A stretch of 51,916 bases of DNA from an uncultured Clostridia bacterium (GTDB lineage: Bacteria > Bacillota > SHA-98 > UBA4971). The notes under the pieces were generated by a model. It had not been told where the DNA came from. It saw only the letters and a program-made list of their open reading frames with translations, and ran no database searches. Below are positions 16,481 to 25,590 of the stretch, in pieces. The stretch is taken from positions 1 through 51,916 of the forward strand of contig FIZM01000019.1 of the NCBI GenBank assembly GCA_900019985.1, in the 5' to 3' direction. Made by a program: the position numbers and the translations under genes. The stretch's first letter is position 1; every line of letters starts with the position of its first letter.

Positions 16481-17885
16481 CGGACGTGCCTCCAGTAAGT
16501 TCCACAAGTGCCTTCGAGATCTCTTCCATTTCCATTGATCTGGACCCTTTGGTCAGGATAACATCGCCTTGTTGTACAAGGTTCCTCAACGTATCAATTG
16601 CTAAGTTCTTCTTGGGAAACATAAAAACTCTGTCTCGGCTCATACCTAGCCGCATAGCTTCTTGTCCTGCAAGCGAGGCCAAATCGCCGACTGTAATGAG
16701 AACATCAATGGAGAGTTCAACCACTTCTTTACCCAGATTCTCATGGGCTTCTTCAGCTATTCTTCCGAGTTCCAGCATGTTCCCTAATACGGCAATTGTC
16801 CTTCTGTGAGTGCCGCCCATATTCTTAAGCACTTTCAGAGCCGCGCTCATAGATGCAGGACTTGCGTTGTACGTGTCATCGATTACAGTAATACCCAAGG
16901 GAGTCTCTGTAATCTGCATGCGCTGAGCGGTCAGCTCGACTTCTCTAAGGCCGTCTGCAACAGAACGCATGTCGAGCCCTGACGCAAGAGCACAACCTGC
17001 TGCTGCCAGAGCGTTATAGACGTGGTGCATCCCGGGGATAGGTACGTAGACGTCAAAAGATCTGCCTCCGTACTCCACGGTAAACTCTGTCCCGTCTTTC
17101 CCCAGGTTCCTAACGTTTAATCCTCTGACTTCATTTCCATCTTCCAGTCCGAAAAGGACAGAACGGCCTTTTGCTATCTCTTTCATTCTTGCAGTATAAG
17201 GACAGTCTCCGTTTAACACTGCAACACCTGTATCTCCCAAGACCTCGATCAATTCAGACTTGGCTTTTGCAATGTTTTCTCGAGAGCCCAAAAGCTCAAT
17301 ATGGCTTTCTCCCACATTTGTAATGACACCTACATCAGGCCGGACAATCTCGGCCAGTGCTCGGATCTCACCCGGAGCCCTCATTGCAAGTTCGACAACG
17401 CATGCCTCGTGAGATTCATCGAGCTCAAGCAGGGTTAGGGAAACCCCGATTTCATTGTTGAGGTTCTCACGAGTCTTCGCAGCCTCCATGCGTTGGGAGA
17501 AAATTGCATGGATCATGTCTTTTGTTGACGTTTTACCTGTGCTTCCTGTTACTGCAACAGAGAAAACGCCCAGCCTCTTCCTGTTATAGTGGGCCAGCCT
17601 CTGGAGGGCTAAAAGGGTGTTGTCTGTCCTGATTATCCATACCCCGGTAGGAAGGCCTCCTGTTTCGATCGGGCGGGAGACTATCACTCCGCGCGCTCCT
17701 TTTCTTGCTGCCTCAAGAGCGAAGTCATGCCCGTCGAAGTTTTCACCTTCCAAAGCGAAAAACAGCTCGCCCCCGCTGACTTTTCTGGAATCAGTGGTAA
17801 CTCCCAGGAATGTACTGTGTTCTCCTTGGACTTCAGGATGGCCTGAAGTCGCTTCCAGGATTTCATCCAAAGTAAATTCAGGCAT
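16470..17885 (-). CDS. murF: UDP-MurNAc-tripeptide--D-Ala-D-Ala ligase MurF
   Basis: MurF completes the UDP-MurNAc-pentapeptide by adding D-Ala-D-Ala. The 471-residue protein has the N-terminal substrate domain with GVTTDSRKV and GHDF, the ATP loop VTGSTGKTSTKDM, NLNNEIGVSLTLL and the C-terminal VIDDTYNASPASM motif that separates MurF from MurE. It overlaps murE by eight bases and mraY by eleven, a chain of coupled genes. Confidence 0.96.
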   Translation of the reverse strand: MPEFTLDEILEATSGHPEVQGEHSTFLGVTTDSRKVSGGELFFALEGENFDGHDFALEAARKGARGVIVSRPIETGGLPTGVWIIRTDNTLLALQRLAHYNRKRLGVFSVAVTGSTGKTSTKDMIHAIFSQRMEAAKTRENLNNEIGVSLTLLELDESHEACVVELAMRAPGEIRALAEIVRPDVGVITNVGESHIELLGSRENIAKAKSELIEVLGDTGVAVLNGDCPYTARMKEIAKGRSVLFGLEDGNEVRGLNVRNLGKDGTEFTVEYGGRSFDVYVPIPGMHHVYNALAAAGCALASGLDMRSVADGLREVELTAQRMQITETPLGITVIDDTYNASPASMSAALKVLKNMGGTHRRTIAVLGNMLELGRIAEEAHENLGKEVVELSIDVLITVGDLASLAGQEAMRLGMSRDRVFMFPKKNLAIDTLRNLVQQGDVILTKGSRSMEMEEISKALVELTGGTSDAE

Positions 17886-19392
17886 TTCCCATACGCTCCT
17901 TCAGCAGGTTAGCTGCAACTTCTCTGTCATCGAAATGGATTGTGGTGTCGTGAAATATCTGGTACGTTTCATGTCCTTTCCCTGCAATGACCAAGACATC
18001 ACCTTCCTTGGCCAGTCGGATCGCCCTTTCTATGGCAGATGCCCTGTCAATAATGATCTCATATCCCAAGCGCGGCGATCCTTGATCGAGTACACCTGTT
18101 TCAATCTCTTTAGCGATAACTGCGGGGTTTTCGCTTCTGGGATTGTCAGATGTAATAATCACCCGATCAGCCAATGCTGCTGCAATCCTTCCCATCTCCG
18201 GCCTTTTGGACCTGTCCCGGTCACCTCCGCAACCGAATACAACAGTCAAATCGCCGGGTCCTATGCGGCGTGCCTCCGCCAAGACATTTTTCAAGCTGTC
18301 AGGATTATGAGCAAAATCAACGATTACAGTAAAAGGCTGACCTTCATCTACCAATTCAAATCTGCCAGGCACTCCTTTGAGAGATCGGAGGCCTTCGCTT
18401 ATCGTATCAAAATCAATACCTTTTGTAAGCCCGCATGCAATCGCTGCAAGGGCATTGTAGACATTGAAGACTCCCTTGAGATTAAGGGATACGGAGAAAC
18501 TGCCTTGCGGCGTTGAGGCTGTAAAAGACGTATCCTTGCCGTACAGCCTCAGTTCTTTAGCGATCACTTGTGCCGAACTGTTTGAAATCCCGTACGTCAT
18601 AACCTCAGATGGCACCTTGGAAAGGATATAGTCGGAATTGGGATCATCTACGTTTATCACTGATATCTTATTGCCTTTTTCCTTTTTGCCTGTTGTTGAC
18701 TGACCCTTCAGGCTCTCGAAAAAGGATGCTTTTGTTGCAAGATAATCTCTGAATGAGCCGTGAAAATCCAGGTGATCATGGCCTATATTAGTAAACACTC
18801 CTACATCAAAATCGATTCCCCGTATCCGTTTTAAGGTGATCGCGTGGGATGAAACCTCCATTGCTACAGCCAAATCACCGGATCCCCGCAGCTTTGCAAG
18901 GAATTCATGAATGTCTGAGGCTTCCGGTGTAGTGTGGTTTGCGGGGATTGCGAGGTCCCGCGACACGCAACCGAGGGTTCCAATGACTCCACAGGATATT
19001 CCGGCCTTATCCAGCACGCTTTTGATAAGGTAAGTTGTGGTGGTTTTGCCTTTAGTGCCTGTCACACCTACACAAAACAAGGATGCTGAAGGCTCCTTGT
19101 AGAACGCTGCTGCAATGTCGCCTAATGCCTCCCGGGAATCTCTGACCCGGATAACGTCCAGGTTGCCCGGAACCTCTGTTTCTCTGTCTATGACGACGGC
19201 AACTGCACCTTTTTCAGCCGCTTCGGATATATACATATGCCCGTCATGATGCTCACCACGTATACAGACAAAGATGTACCCCGGGCGGACCTTACGGGAA
19301 TCGTAAGTAATTCCCAGAACTTCTACATCCTTGTTCCCTGCACAGCTGTATGAATCTGCTTTGGAACGCGCCATTAGTTCGCTAAGCTTCAT
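17878..19392 (-). CDS. murE: UDP-MurNAc-L-Ala-D-Glu--meso-DAP ligase MurE
   Basis: MurE adds the third stem-peptide residue. The ATP loop GVTGTKGKTTTTY and the substrate motif DNPR (in SDNPRSENP) are visible. DNPR is the signature for meso-diaminopimelate rather than lysine, which tells the cell-wall type of this organism. The 504 residues are normal length. It follows the PBP gene after 112 bp that hold a hairpin and a possible mini-ORF. Confidence 0.96.
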   Translation of the reverse strand: MKLSELMARSKADSYSCAGNKDVEVLGITYDSRKVRPGYIFVCIRGEHHDGHMYISEAAEKGAVAVVIDRETEVPGNLDVIRVRDSREALGDIAAAFYKEPSASLFCVGVTGTKGKTTTTYLIKSVLDKAGISCGVIGTLGCVSRDLAIPANHTTPEASDIHEFLAKLRGSGDLAVAMEVSSHAITLKRIRGIDFDVGVFTNIGHDHLDFHGSFRDYLATKASFFESLKGQSTTGKKEKGNKISVINVDDPNSDYILSKVPSEVMTYGISNSSAQVIAKELRLYGKDTSFTASTPQGSFSVSLNLKGVFNVYNALAAIACGLTKGIDFDTISEGLRSLKGVPGRFELVDEGQPFTVIVDFAHNPDSLKNVLAEARRIGPGDLTVVFGCGGDRDRSKRPEMGRIAAALADRVIITSDNPRSENPAVIAKEIETGVLDQGSPRLGYEIIIDRASAIERAIRLAKEGDVLVIAGKGHETYQIFHDTTIHFDDREVAANLLKERMGNA

Positions 19393-19504
19393 GACTCACG
19401 TGCCTCGCATACCCTGGGATTGCCATTGCGGTCAATCCAAATCCCACGGTTATTACCATTATTTCGCCAAAGATTGTCTAGTATGCCAAATAACGGACAT
19501 ATAT

Positions 19505-21619
19505 TTATCGATTGAACGGAACCGGTTCAAACCTTACCTCAACGACTGTACCGCGCTTAGCGGTTGTGCCCGGCTCAGGCCGGGAGCTTTTGGCTATCCC
19601 TGTGCCTTCAGCTTCCATACGAAGGCCTAAGTTGGACAGGATAACGGCAACATCTTTCATGGTCTTTCCATAGATATCAGGGACTACCACTTCATCGTCT
19701 TCATTATAGGATTCGGGTTTATCTAAGTAAAGGATGACAGTAGTCCCTCTCTGCACTTTAGCTGACGGAGCCGGTATTTGGTGAATGACTTCCACACCTG
19801 TTCCCTTTATTGAGACATCAAGTCCGTATTCGGCCACAAGGAGCCTTCCTGCGTCATCAGGATTGAGCCCGATGACATTAGGCACAATGACTTGCCTGGT
19901 TCCGGGGTCAGGTGTTTTTGTCTCCTGCGGAACGCTGGGCGAGACTTCCATATACCTTAGGACATCCTTTACGATCGCCTGAAATGTGGGAGCCGCAAGA
20001 ACACCTCCGTAGCTTGTTCCGGCATTAGGCTCATCCCAGATTACCAGGATTGCCATTCTGGGGTCTTCAACAGGTGCAAACCCTAAGAAGGATGAGACTC
20101 GTTTGTCAGTGTACCTGCCGCCTTCCGGTTTTTCCGCAGTTCCTGTTTTGCCTCCTACCCGATACCCGGGAACCTGTGCCCTGAACCCGGATCCGTTCAC
20201 CACTACTGATTCCAGGATAAGAGAGAGCTCTCTCGATGTCTCATTACTGATAACCTGTCTGATAGGTTCCGGCTCGAATTCCTTTACAACAACCCCGTCA
20301 GAATCAACGATTTTCGAAACAAGGTAGGGACGCATGAGCGTCCCGCCGTTTGCGATTGTTGACAGGGCAGACAAAAGCTGTATAGGGGTTACGGAAATCC
20401 CTTGACCGAAAGCGATGTTGGCCAGCTCCACAGGGCCCACGTTCTTCGGCTGTTGGAGAATTCCTGAAGCCTCTCCCGGATAATCGATTCCCAATGAACT
20501 TCCGAGGCCGAAAGCTTGGATATACTTGTAAAAGCTTTCCTGTCCCAGCCTGGCCGCAAGTGTTGCGAATACCACGTTACATGAGTTCTCAACAGCTTCT
20601 GTAAAGGTTTGGGTGCCGTGGCCACCTGCCAGCCAGCATCTCACGTGCCTGTTGGCGACCTGTATGTATCCGGGATCAAAAAAGGTGTCGTCAGGCCTTA
20701 CTACACCCTCTTCAAGGGCAGCAGCTGCGGTGATTATTTTGAAAGTGGAACCCGGCTCGTAAGCATCTGACACTATCGGGTTTCTCCGCAATGAATCGGG
20801 TTGCTCATAATAGCGGTTGGGATTGTAAGTGGGCCGTGCTGCCATAGCCAATATAGCCCCGGTCTTAGGGTCCATGGCTACGATCATTCCGCGCTTTGCA
20901 TTGACCTCTTGCATGCCCTTGTCAAGCTCGCGTTCGACGATATACTGGATTACTTCATCTATGGTAAGATACACATCATAACCGTCTACAGGCGGTACGT
21001 ACTGAGTAACCCCGCCCGGAATCTCTTTACCTGTGGCGTCCCGTTCAGACCTTACCTGCCCTCGGATCCCTCGAAGGAATGAGTCATACTGATACTCGAT
21101 TCCCTCCAGTCCCTGATTGTCTATGCCTACAATACCAAGGATATGGGCTGCAAGGCTGTCCTTGGGATAGAACCTCTGACCTCGCTCCGCAAAACCGATT
21201 CCTTTCAGGTTGAGTTTCTTGAGTGCAGCTGCTTTTTCCGGGTCGACTCTTCGATCTATCCAAACAGTGGCTTGAGGCTGGGTGAGCCTCTGTCTTACAG
21301 TTTCCACATCAATGCCCAGTATTCTTGAAACCTGTTTCGCTGTCTCCAGCGGGTCATCGACATCGGCGGGAACTGCATAGACTGCATCAGCGCTTACACT
21401 GACTGCAAGTTCTCTGCCTTTAACGTCTCGAATGGTCCCTCTGCGGGCATCTACAGGGACGGGATAGAGCCTCTGGTCCAGAGCTAGCTTCTGGTAATGC
21501 TCATTTTGGACGACTTGTACCCAAAAAAGCCTTCCCATAAGGAAAAGCGTGACTACGGCCAACATAAGAAAAAGCGAGCCTACCCGTTTTTTCATGGTAA
21601 TGCTCGAATGACTGTACAC
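19505..21619 (-). CDS. spoVD: PASTA-domain class B penicillin-binding protein (SpoVD/PBP2B type)
   Basis: This is the septal or spore transpeptidase that works with the SEDS polymerase FtsW. The 704 residues comprise a membrane span (about 13-33), a dimerisation domain and the transpeptidase domain, with S291-TFK, S346-C-N and K491-TG. Two C-terminal PASTA domains follow (about 575-640 and 645-703). A GTG start at 21619 follows AGGG by eight bases; an ATG eight codons later lacks a ribosome binding site. Bacillus has two such genes here (pbpB and spoVD) but this window has one, so which role it serves is open. Confidence 0.93.
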   Translation of the reverse strand: MYSHSSITMKKRVGSLFLMLAVVTLFLMGRLFWVQVVQNEHYQKLALDQRLYPVPVDARRGTIRDVKGRELAVSVSADAVYAVPADVDDPLETAKQVSRILGIDVETVRQRLTQPQATVWIDRRVDPEKAAALKKLNLKGIGFAERGQRFYPKDSLAAHILGIVGIDNQGLEGIEYQYDSFLRGIRGQVRSERDATGKEIPGGVTQYVPPVDGYDVYLTIDEVIQYIVERELDKGMQEVNAKRGMIVAMDPKTGAILAMAARPTYNPNRYYEQPDSLRRNPIVSDAYEPGSTFKIITAAAALEEGVVRPDDTFFDPGYIQVANRHVRCWLAGGHGTQTFTEAVENSCNVVFATLAARLGQESFYKYIQAFGLGSSLGIDYPGEASGILQQPKNVGPVELANIAFGQGISVTPIQLLSALSTIANGGTLMRPYLVSKIVDSDGVVVKEFEPEPIRQVISNETSRELSLILESVVVNGSGFRAQVPGYRVGGKTGTAEKPEGGRYTDKRVSSFLGFAPVEDPRMAILVIWDEPNAGTSYGGVLAAPTFQAIVKDVLRYMEVSPSVPQETKTPDPGTRQVIVPNVIGLNPDDAGRLLVAEYGLDVSIKGTGVEVIHQIPAPSAKVQRGTTVILYLDKPESYNEDDEVVVPDIYGKTMKDVAVILSNLGLRMEAEGTGIAKSSRPEPGTTAKRGTVVEVRFEPVPFNR

Positions 21620-21646
21620 AGGCTGTTCCCTACCTTATGAATCCAT

Positions 21647-22183
21647 TTATCTGACTCTCAGACTATCATAGCTCGGAATATTGTGGAACCATTTGGCTAC
21701 AAAAGGCGAAACAAGGCCTATCAGGATATCCTCAGTTCTAGCCGTAACTTCAGCAGCCAACCTTGAAATCTTCTCTGATGTTGTCGGCTGAGAGGCATCG
21801 GCCAAAACAGGACGGTTCGTTGTAGACGCCACCATAATGAACTCGGTTCTCTCGGGTTTCATCATTCCCAAAGACGCGATTGCTTCTTTCTCAATCCTGG
21901 CAAGAGAACTTAGCTGCGCTATGGATAATTGGAGCCTGTCATATTCCGTCTGAGTGGCCATAAGTACCTTCTCGAGCGCGTGCAACTTGTAACCGGTATT
22001 GATTACATGAGATCTCAGTGCCAGATTACCAATGAGGAGTCCGGTAACGAGCAGAGCTACAACCATTCGTTTCCCGAGGCCTGCACGTTTCCTTGATTTC
22101 CTTTCACCCTCATTCGGCTTCACCGCAGCCCGCTTTGTGGTTCCATTTGATTTTGCTACTGACCTCGCTGCCGCCGGTACCAT
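21647..22183 (-). CDS. ftsL: FtsL-like cell division protein
   Basis: This small bitopic protein has a basic, disordered N-terminus, one membrane span (VVALLVTGLLIGNLAL) and a leucine-rich coiled coil with heptads (LEKVLMATQTEYDRLQLSIAQL), the layout of FtsL. Its place between rsmH and the PBP gene is the standard ftsL position. ATG 22183 is chosen because GGGAGGG lies six to seven bases before it, giving 178 residues; a frame to 22237 would overlap rsmH. The tail after the coiled coil is longer than in typical FtsL. Identity rests on context and topology more than sequence. Confidence 0.8.
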   Translation of the reverse strand: MVPAAARSVAKSNGTTKRAAVKPNEGERKSRKRAGLGKRMVVALLVTGLLIGNLALRSHVINTGYKLHALEKVLMATQTEYDRLQLSIAQLSSLARIEKEAIASLGMMKPERTEFIMVASTTNRPVLADASQPTTSEKISRLAAEVTARTEDILIGLVSPFVAKWFHNIPSYDSLRVR

Positions 22184-22205
22184 CTGTATTCCCTCCCCCA
22201 TCCCC

Positions 22206-23132
22206 TTAGAACTTCTCCGCTGCTCGTAGCTTTGCACTCCGGGACCTGGGATTTGAGATAACCTCTTCCTTGCTGGGGATTATAGGCTTCTTTGTCAGAA
22301 TTCGAAGACAGCCTTGGTTTCTCGACCCGGACATTTTGCGAAATACAGTCTTGACGATTCTGTCCTCCAACGAGTGGTAAGATATAACCACCAGTCTTCC
22401 ACCTGGGGCCAGGATTCTTACAGCCTGGCCCAGCCCACTTCTTAGCTCATCCAATTCACGGTTTACTGCGATTCGAAGAGCTTGAAACGTTCTCCGTGCA
22501 GGATGCGGTCCTGATCTCCTGGCACTTGCCGGGATTGCCGCTTTAATCACCTCAACGAGTTCACCTGTGGTCAGTATCGGTGCTGTATCTCGGCGTTTTA
22601 CTATGAATTCTGCTATGCGTGATGCCCAGCGTTCTTCACCGTAGTCTTTGAGAATGTCTCTAAGCTCCTCAAAAGGCAAATTGTTTACAAGGTCGCTTGC
22701 GGACACCCCTTTTCCTTGCTGCATTCGCATGTCAAGGGGGCCGTTTTCCGTATATGAGAAGCCTCGGAGAGGTTCGTCCAATTGGTAACTTGAGACTCCG
22801 AGATCAAACAAGATCCCGTCAACCTGCTCAATGTCGAGACTTCTTACGATTTCCTCTAACTCACTGAAGCTTCCATTAACGAAGATTAGTGAATCACTGC
22901 AGTGTTTCAGTTCTCTCTTTGCTGCTGCAATTGCATCTTCGTCCCTGTCTATCCCTACAATTGTGCCTCCGGTGCCCATACGTTCCACTAGACCCAAGGT
23001 GTGTCCACCGCTTCCCAATGTGCAGTCGACGTAGGTTCCGCCCGGCTTAGGATTCATAAGCCAGATCACCTCGTCGAGCATAACCGGAGTATGATATCTT
23101 CCGTTTTTGCTTTCTGTCATTTCAGTCATCAA
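22206..23132 (-). CDS. rsmH: 16S rRNA m4C1402 methyltransferase RsmH
   Basis: RsmH methylates N4 of C1402 in 16S rRNA using SAM. The protein (about 308 residues) has the N-terminal YHTPVMLDEV, the SAM-binding DCTLGSGGHTLG, the DLGVSSYQLDEPLRGFSY block and HPARRTFQALRIAVN. It is the second gene of the dcw cluster, 17 bp after mraZ. TTG 23132 or ATG 23129 could be the start; neither has a strong ribosome binding site. Confidence 0.97.
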   Translation of the reverse strand: MMTEMTESKNGRYHTPVMLDEVIWLMNPKPGGTYVDCTLGSGGHTLGLVERMGTGGTIVGIDRDEDAIAAAKRELKHCSDSLIFVNGSFSELEEIVRSLDIEQVDGILFDLGVSSYQLDEPLRGFSYTENGPLDMRMQQGKGVSASDLVNNLPFEELRDILKDYGEERWASRIAEFIVKRRDTAPILTTGELVEVIKAAIPASARRSGPHPARRTFQALRIAVNRELDELRSGLGQAVRILAPGGRLVVISYHSLEDRIVKTVFRKMSGSRNQGCLRILTKKPIIPSKEEVISNPRSRSAKLRAAEKF

Positions 23133-23149
23133 TCTGTTCTCGAGGCTTC

Positions 23150-23593
23150 CTAACCCACACTGTCAATGCTGCCGTTAGCCAGTTTTTCAGCTATCTCCTC
23201 ATAGGATTCCTCGGCTTCGCTTCTATAACCCGTCCAGACTTCCAGGCTCCATACTTCAATCCTGTTCATGACGCCTATGACTACCACGTCTTTCTTGAGT
23301 CCGGCGTATTCTCTGAGGTAAGCCGGGATGTTGATTCGTCCCTGCTTATCCAATTCACACTCACATGCTCCTGAGAAGAACAGCCTACTGTATGCTCTGG
23401 CATCGCGCATTGTAAGGGGGAGTCGTGCGAATTCCGCGAGTTGTCTGTCCCATTCACTTTTCGGGAAGATAAACAGACATTTGTCCAATCCTCTGGTGGC
23501 AAAGAAACTCCCTTCCAGCCCGCTTCTGAACTTTGCAGGGATCGCCAGTCTACCCTTATCGTCAATACTGTGTTCATAAGTTCCTATGAACAT
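23150..23593 (-). CDS. mraZ: transcriptional regulator MraZ
   Basis: MraZ is the ring-forming AbrB-fold repressor of the dcw operon. The 147-residue protein has two copies of the fold, each with a DKGR-type motif: DDKGRLAIPAKFR near the start and ELDKQGRINIPAYLR in the second half. The ATG at 23593 is preferred because the family begins MFxGxYxHSID and GGAG lies six bases upstream. A longer frame to 23722 runs through the operator repeats and is unlikely. It is the first gene of the cluster and lies directly downstream of its own likely operator. Confidence 0.95.
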   Translation of the reverse strand: MFIGTYEHSIDDKGRLAIPAKFRSGLEGSFFATRGLDKCLFIFPKSEWDRQLAEFARLPLTMRDARAYSRLFFSGACECELDKQGRINIPAYLREYAGLKKDVVVIGVMNRIEVWSLEVWTGYRSEAEESYEEIAEKLANGSIDSVG

Positions 23594-23608
23594 CGGCGTC
23601 TCCAAATT

Positions 23609-23634
23609 CACCACTTCTCCCCACTTTGCCCCAC
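23609..23634 (-). promoter_or_regulatory. MraZ operator: three direct repeats at 10-bp spacing
   Basis: On the minus strand GTGGGG-N4-GTGGGG-N4-GTGGTG (23634 to 23609) sits 16 to 41 bases before the mraZ start. This is the repeat type and spacing known for MraZ binding (GTGG-containing repeats separated by 4 nt). It predicts autorepression of the dcw cluster. Confidence 0.8.
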
Positions 23635-23704
23635 ATTGGCAACAATTCTCTTCTATACTTATGCAAAAACTCCTTCTTGTGCATGGAAAAATTTTTCGAC
23701 AAAA

Positions 23705-23738
23705 TAAACACAGCCCCGGCAAGGTAATGCCAGGGCTG
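23705..23738 (-). terminator. Rho-independent terminator after the GNAT gene
   Basis: On the minus strand CAGCCC-GGCA pairs with TGCC-GGGCTG around a short loop, with one mismatch (stem 23711-23738), followed by TGTTTATTTT. It separates the acetyltransferase from the mraZ promoter region. Confidence 0.7.
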
Positions 23739-23779
23739 CTTTCCCTCGTTATTCACTTGTTATGTGCAGTTCCTATGTA

Positions 23780-24256
23780 CTACGAAGTCCGGTTTCCACG
23801 AGTCTCCCTTTGTTGCATGTCTCGTTCAATGGCCATGAGAAAGAGTCTCTTGGGACTCCCTTCGTGAGAAATCCTTCTTGCCATTACCCAATTCTTGCGG
23901 AAACCGCATTTCTCGAAACACTTTACCGCCCGTAAGTTGTCTGCCAGCACTCTAAGGTAAATCCGATCCAGCCTGGTGGTGGAAAACACGTAATCCAGCA
24001 GGGATGAAATGGCATCATACCCGTAACCTTTGCCGATATACTCCGGGTGCCCTATCCTAACCACCAGTTCGGCTTCTTTCCTGCGCCAGTTGATTTCTAC
24101 AAGGCCGATATCTCCAATAAGTACATTGTCATCTGCCTCTATGGCGAACATCCTTGTAGTGCGAGCATTTACTTGAGACAGATACTCATCTTGACATATG
24201 TCCGTTACATCGGCGATATCCAGCGGACGAAGCAAAGTCTTTTTGCCTTTAATCAC
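23780..24256 (-). CDS. GNAT-family N-acetyltransferase
   Basis: This 158-residue protein has the RimJ/RimL-type GNAT fold. It opens with TLLRPLDIADV, carries the acetyl-CoA pyrophosphate loop HPEYIGKGYGYDA, and ends the core with VLADNLRAVKCFEKCGFRK. The substrate is unknown. A GTG start follows GAGGTG by eight bases. It stands between spoVS and mraZ with its own terminator, and its grouping with spoVS could mean sporulation-linked expression. Confidence 0.85.
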   Translation of the reverse strand: MIKGKKTLLRPLDIADVTDICQDEYLSQVNARTTRMFAIEADDNVLIGDIGLVEINWRRKEAELVVRIGHPEYIGKGYGYDAISSLLDYVFSTTRLDRIYLRVLADNLRAVKCFEKCGFRKNWVMARRISHEGSPKRLFLMAIERDMQQRETRGNRTS

Positions 24257-24387
24257 CTGGGTGACACCTCTTTTTCCGGTTCACCCTCCCACTTGTCACA
24301 AAAAGACTTCTTCCTCAATGACCATGATACCTTTAAGAATTTTTATCCGATTTCGCCATCCATGGCCATGTACTGTTCGTTACGGCC

Positions 24388-24648
24388 TTACCTAGGTTGT
24401 ACGATCAGCTTGATCGCAGTTCTTTCTTCCCCGTCAATCTCTACATCAGTAAATGCAGGGACCATCACCAGGTCTATACCGCTTGGCGCCACAAAACCTC
24501 TGGCAATGGCAACAGCCTTAACAGCTTGATTCAGCGCGGCGGCACCTACTGCCTGGACTTCGGCACCTCCCCGTTCCCTAACAACTCCTGCCAACGCACC
24601 TGCCACAGAATTGGGATTTGACTTAGCGGACACTTTGAGGACTTCCAT
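24388..24648 (-). CDS. spoVS: stage V sporulation protein S
   Basis: SpoVS is a small Alba-like nucleic-acid-binding protein that affects septation and coat assembly in spore-formers. The 86 residues match the family closely: LKVSAKSNPNSVAGALAGV at the start, AVGAAALNQAVKAVAIARGF in the middle and TAIKLIVQP at the end. AAGGAGG precedes the ATG. It follows ymdB as in Bacillus but has its own promoter. Confidence 0.97.
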   Translation of the reverse strand: MEVLKVSAKSNPNSVAGALAGVVRERGGAEVQAVGAAALNQAVKAVAIARGFVAPSGIDLVMVPAFTDVEIDGEERTAIKLIVQPR

Positions 24649-24710
24649 ATTAAATTCCTCCTTGTATGGCCTGGAACACCGGTTATGGATGAAGTATTAC
24701 ATATTAAGGT

Positions 24711-24739
24711 ATTATATTCCTGCTACTTTTTCATGTACA
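24711..24739 (-). promoter_or_regulatory. probable promoter of spoVS
   Basis: On the minus strand TGTACA (24739-24734), a 17-bp spacer and TATAAT (24716-24711) lie about 63 bp before the spoVS ATG. A SigH element, as used by spoVS in Bacillus, is not clear. Confidence 0.5.
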
Positions 24740-24803
24740 TTTAAAAAAAGCTGATGGGAAATGTATGACCGGATGCGGTAAACAAGAAGCAAGGAGATGG
24801 ATG

Positions 24804-25589
24804 TCAGTCAAGAGCAGCTTCTCTAATCCTCAGGATTGCTTTAGTCTTGCCGGTGCAATCATCAACAGTAACCACTGCACCGCACAATTCAGCCGGCCCT
24901 GACGCAATAAGAAACCGCTTAGGCAGCCCTGTGAGGAAGCGGTCTATTATGATGTCAGTCTTGACTCCGAGAACCGAGTTTATCGGGCCTGTCATGCCTA
25001 AGTCAGATATGTAGCCTGTGCCTTCGGGGAGAATTCTTTCATCTGCAGTCTGCACGTGGGTATGGGTCCCAACAACGCATGCAACCCGGCCGTCTAGAAA
25101 CCAACCCAAAGCGATCTTCTCAGAAGTGGCTTCAGCATGGAAATCAACGACGATCAAGTCACATTTATCTGAGAGCTCAGTTACAATGCTGTCAGCGACT
25201 CTGAACGGACAGTCAAGAGGAGACATGAATACTCGGCCTATCAGGTTCACGACACCGAGTCTGATTCCATTCTCAAGGGCTACGACGGTAGAGCCTTTAC
25301 CCGGAGCTCCAGGCGGATAATTAGCAGGACGCAGGACGTTTGGGGCATCCTCGAGAAATCGGTAGAATTCTTTCTTCTGCCATACATGGTTGCCTGTTGT
25401 CAGGACCGTGATTCCTAAGTCAAACAGCTCTTCAGCAGTCTCCTGAGTCAGGCCAACGCCTCCTGCCGCGTTTTCCCCATTCGCTATTATGGCACAAGGA
25501 TCGTAAGTCTCGATGAGTTCGGGCAATACTGTCTTCACTGCACGGCGCCCGGGCCTGCCGACAATATCGCCTATGAAGATAAGATTCAA
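24804..25589 (-). CDS. ymdB: YmdB-type metallophosphoesterase
   Basis: YmdB family enzymes are dinuclear-metal phosphodiesterases, active on 2',3'-cAMP in Bacillus, that influence biofilm and sporulation choices. The 261-residue protein has the metal-binding motifs FIGDIVGRPGR, NGENAAGG, TGNHVWQK and VGTHTHVQTAD. A TTG start at 25589 is chosen: AAGGAGG lies seven bases before it, and the family begins at that residue. It starts one base after the preceding gene's stop, so coupling is likely. Confidence 0.94.
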   Translation of the reverse strand: MNLIFIGDIVGRPGRRAVKTVLPELIETYDPCAIIANGENAAGGVGLTQETAEELFDLGITVLTTGNHVWQKKEFYRFLEDAPNVLRPANYPPGAPGKGSTVVALENGIRLGVVNLIGRVFMSPLDCPFRVADSIVTELSDKCDLIVVDFHAEATSEKIALGWFLDGRVACVVGTHTHVQTADERILPEGTGYISDLGMTGPINSVLGVKTDIIIDRFLTGLPKRFLIASGPAELCGAVVTVDDCTGKTKAILRIREAALD

Positions 25590-25590
25590 C

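Noticed and set aside
23594-23722. N-terminal extension of mraZ
   Set aside because: The added residues are not like MraZ and would be encoded by the operator repeats; ATG 23593 fits the family start.
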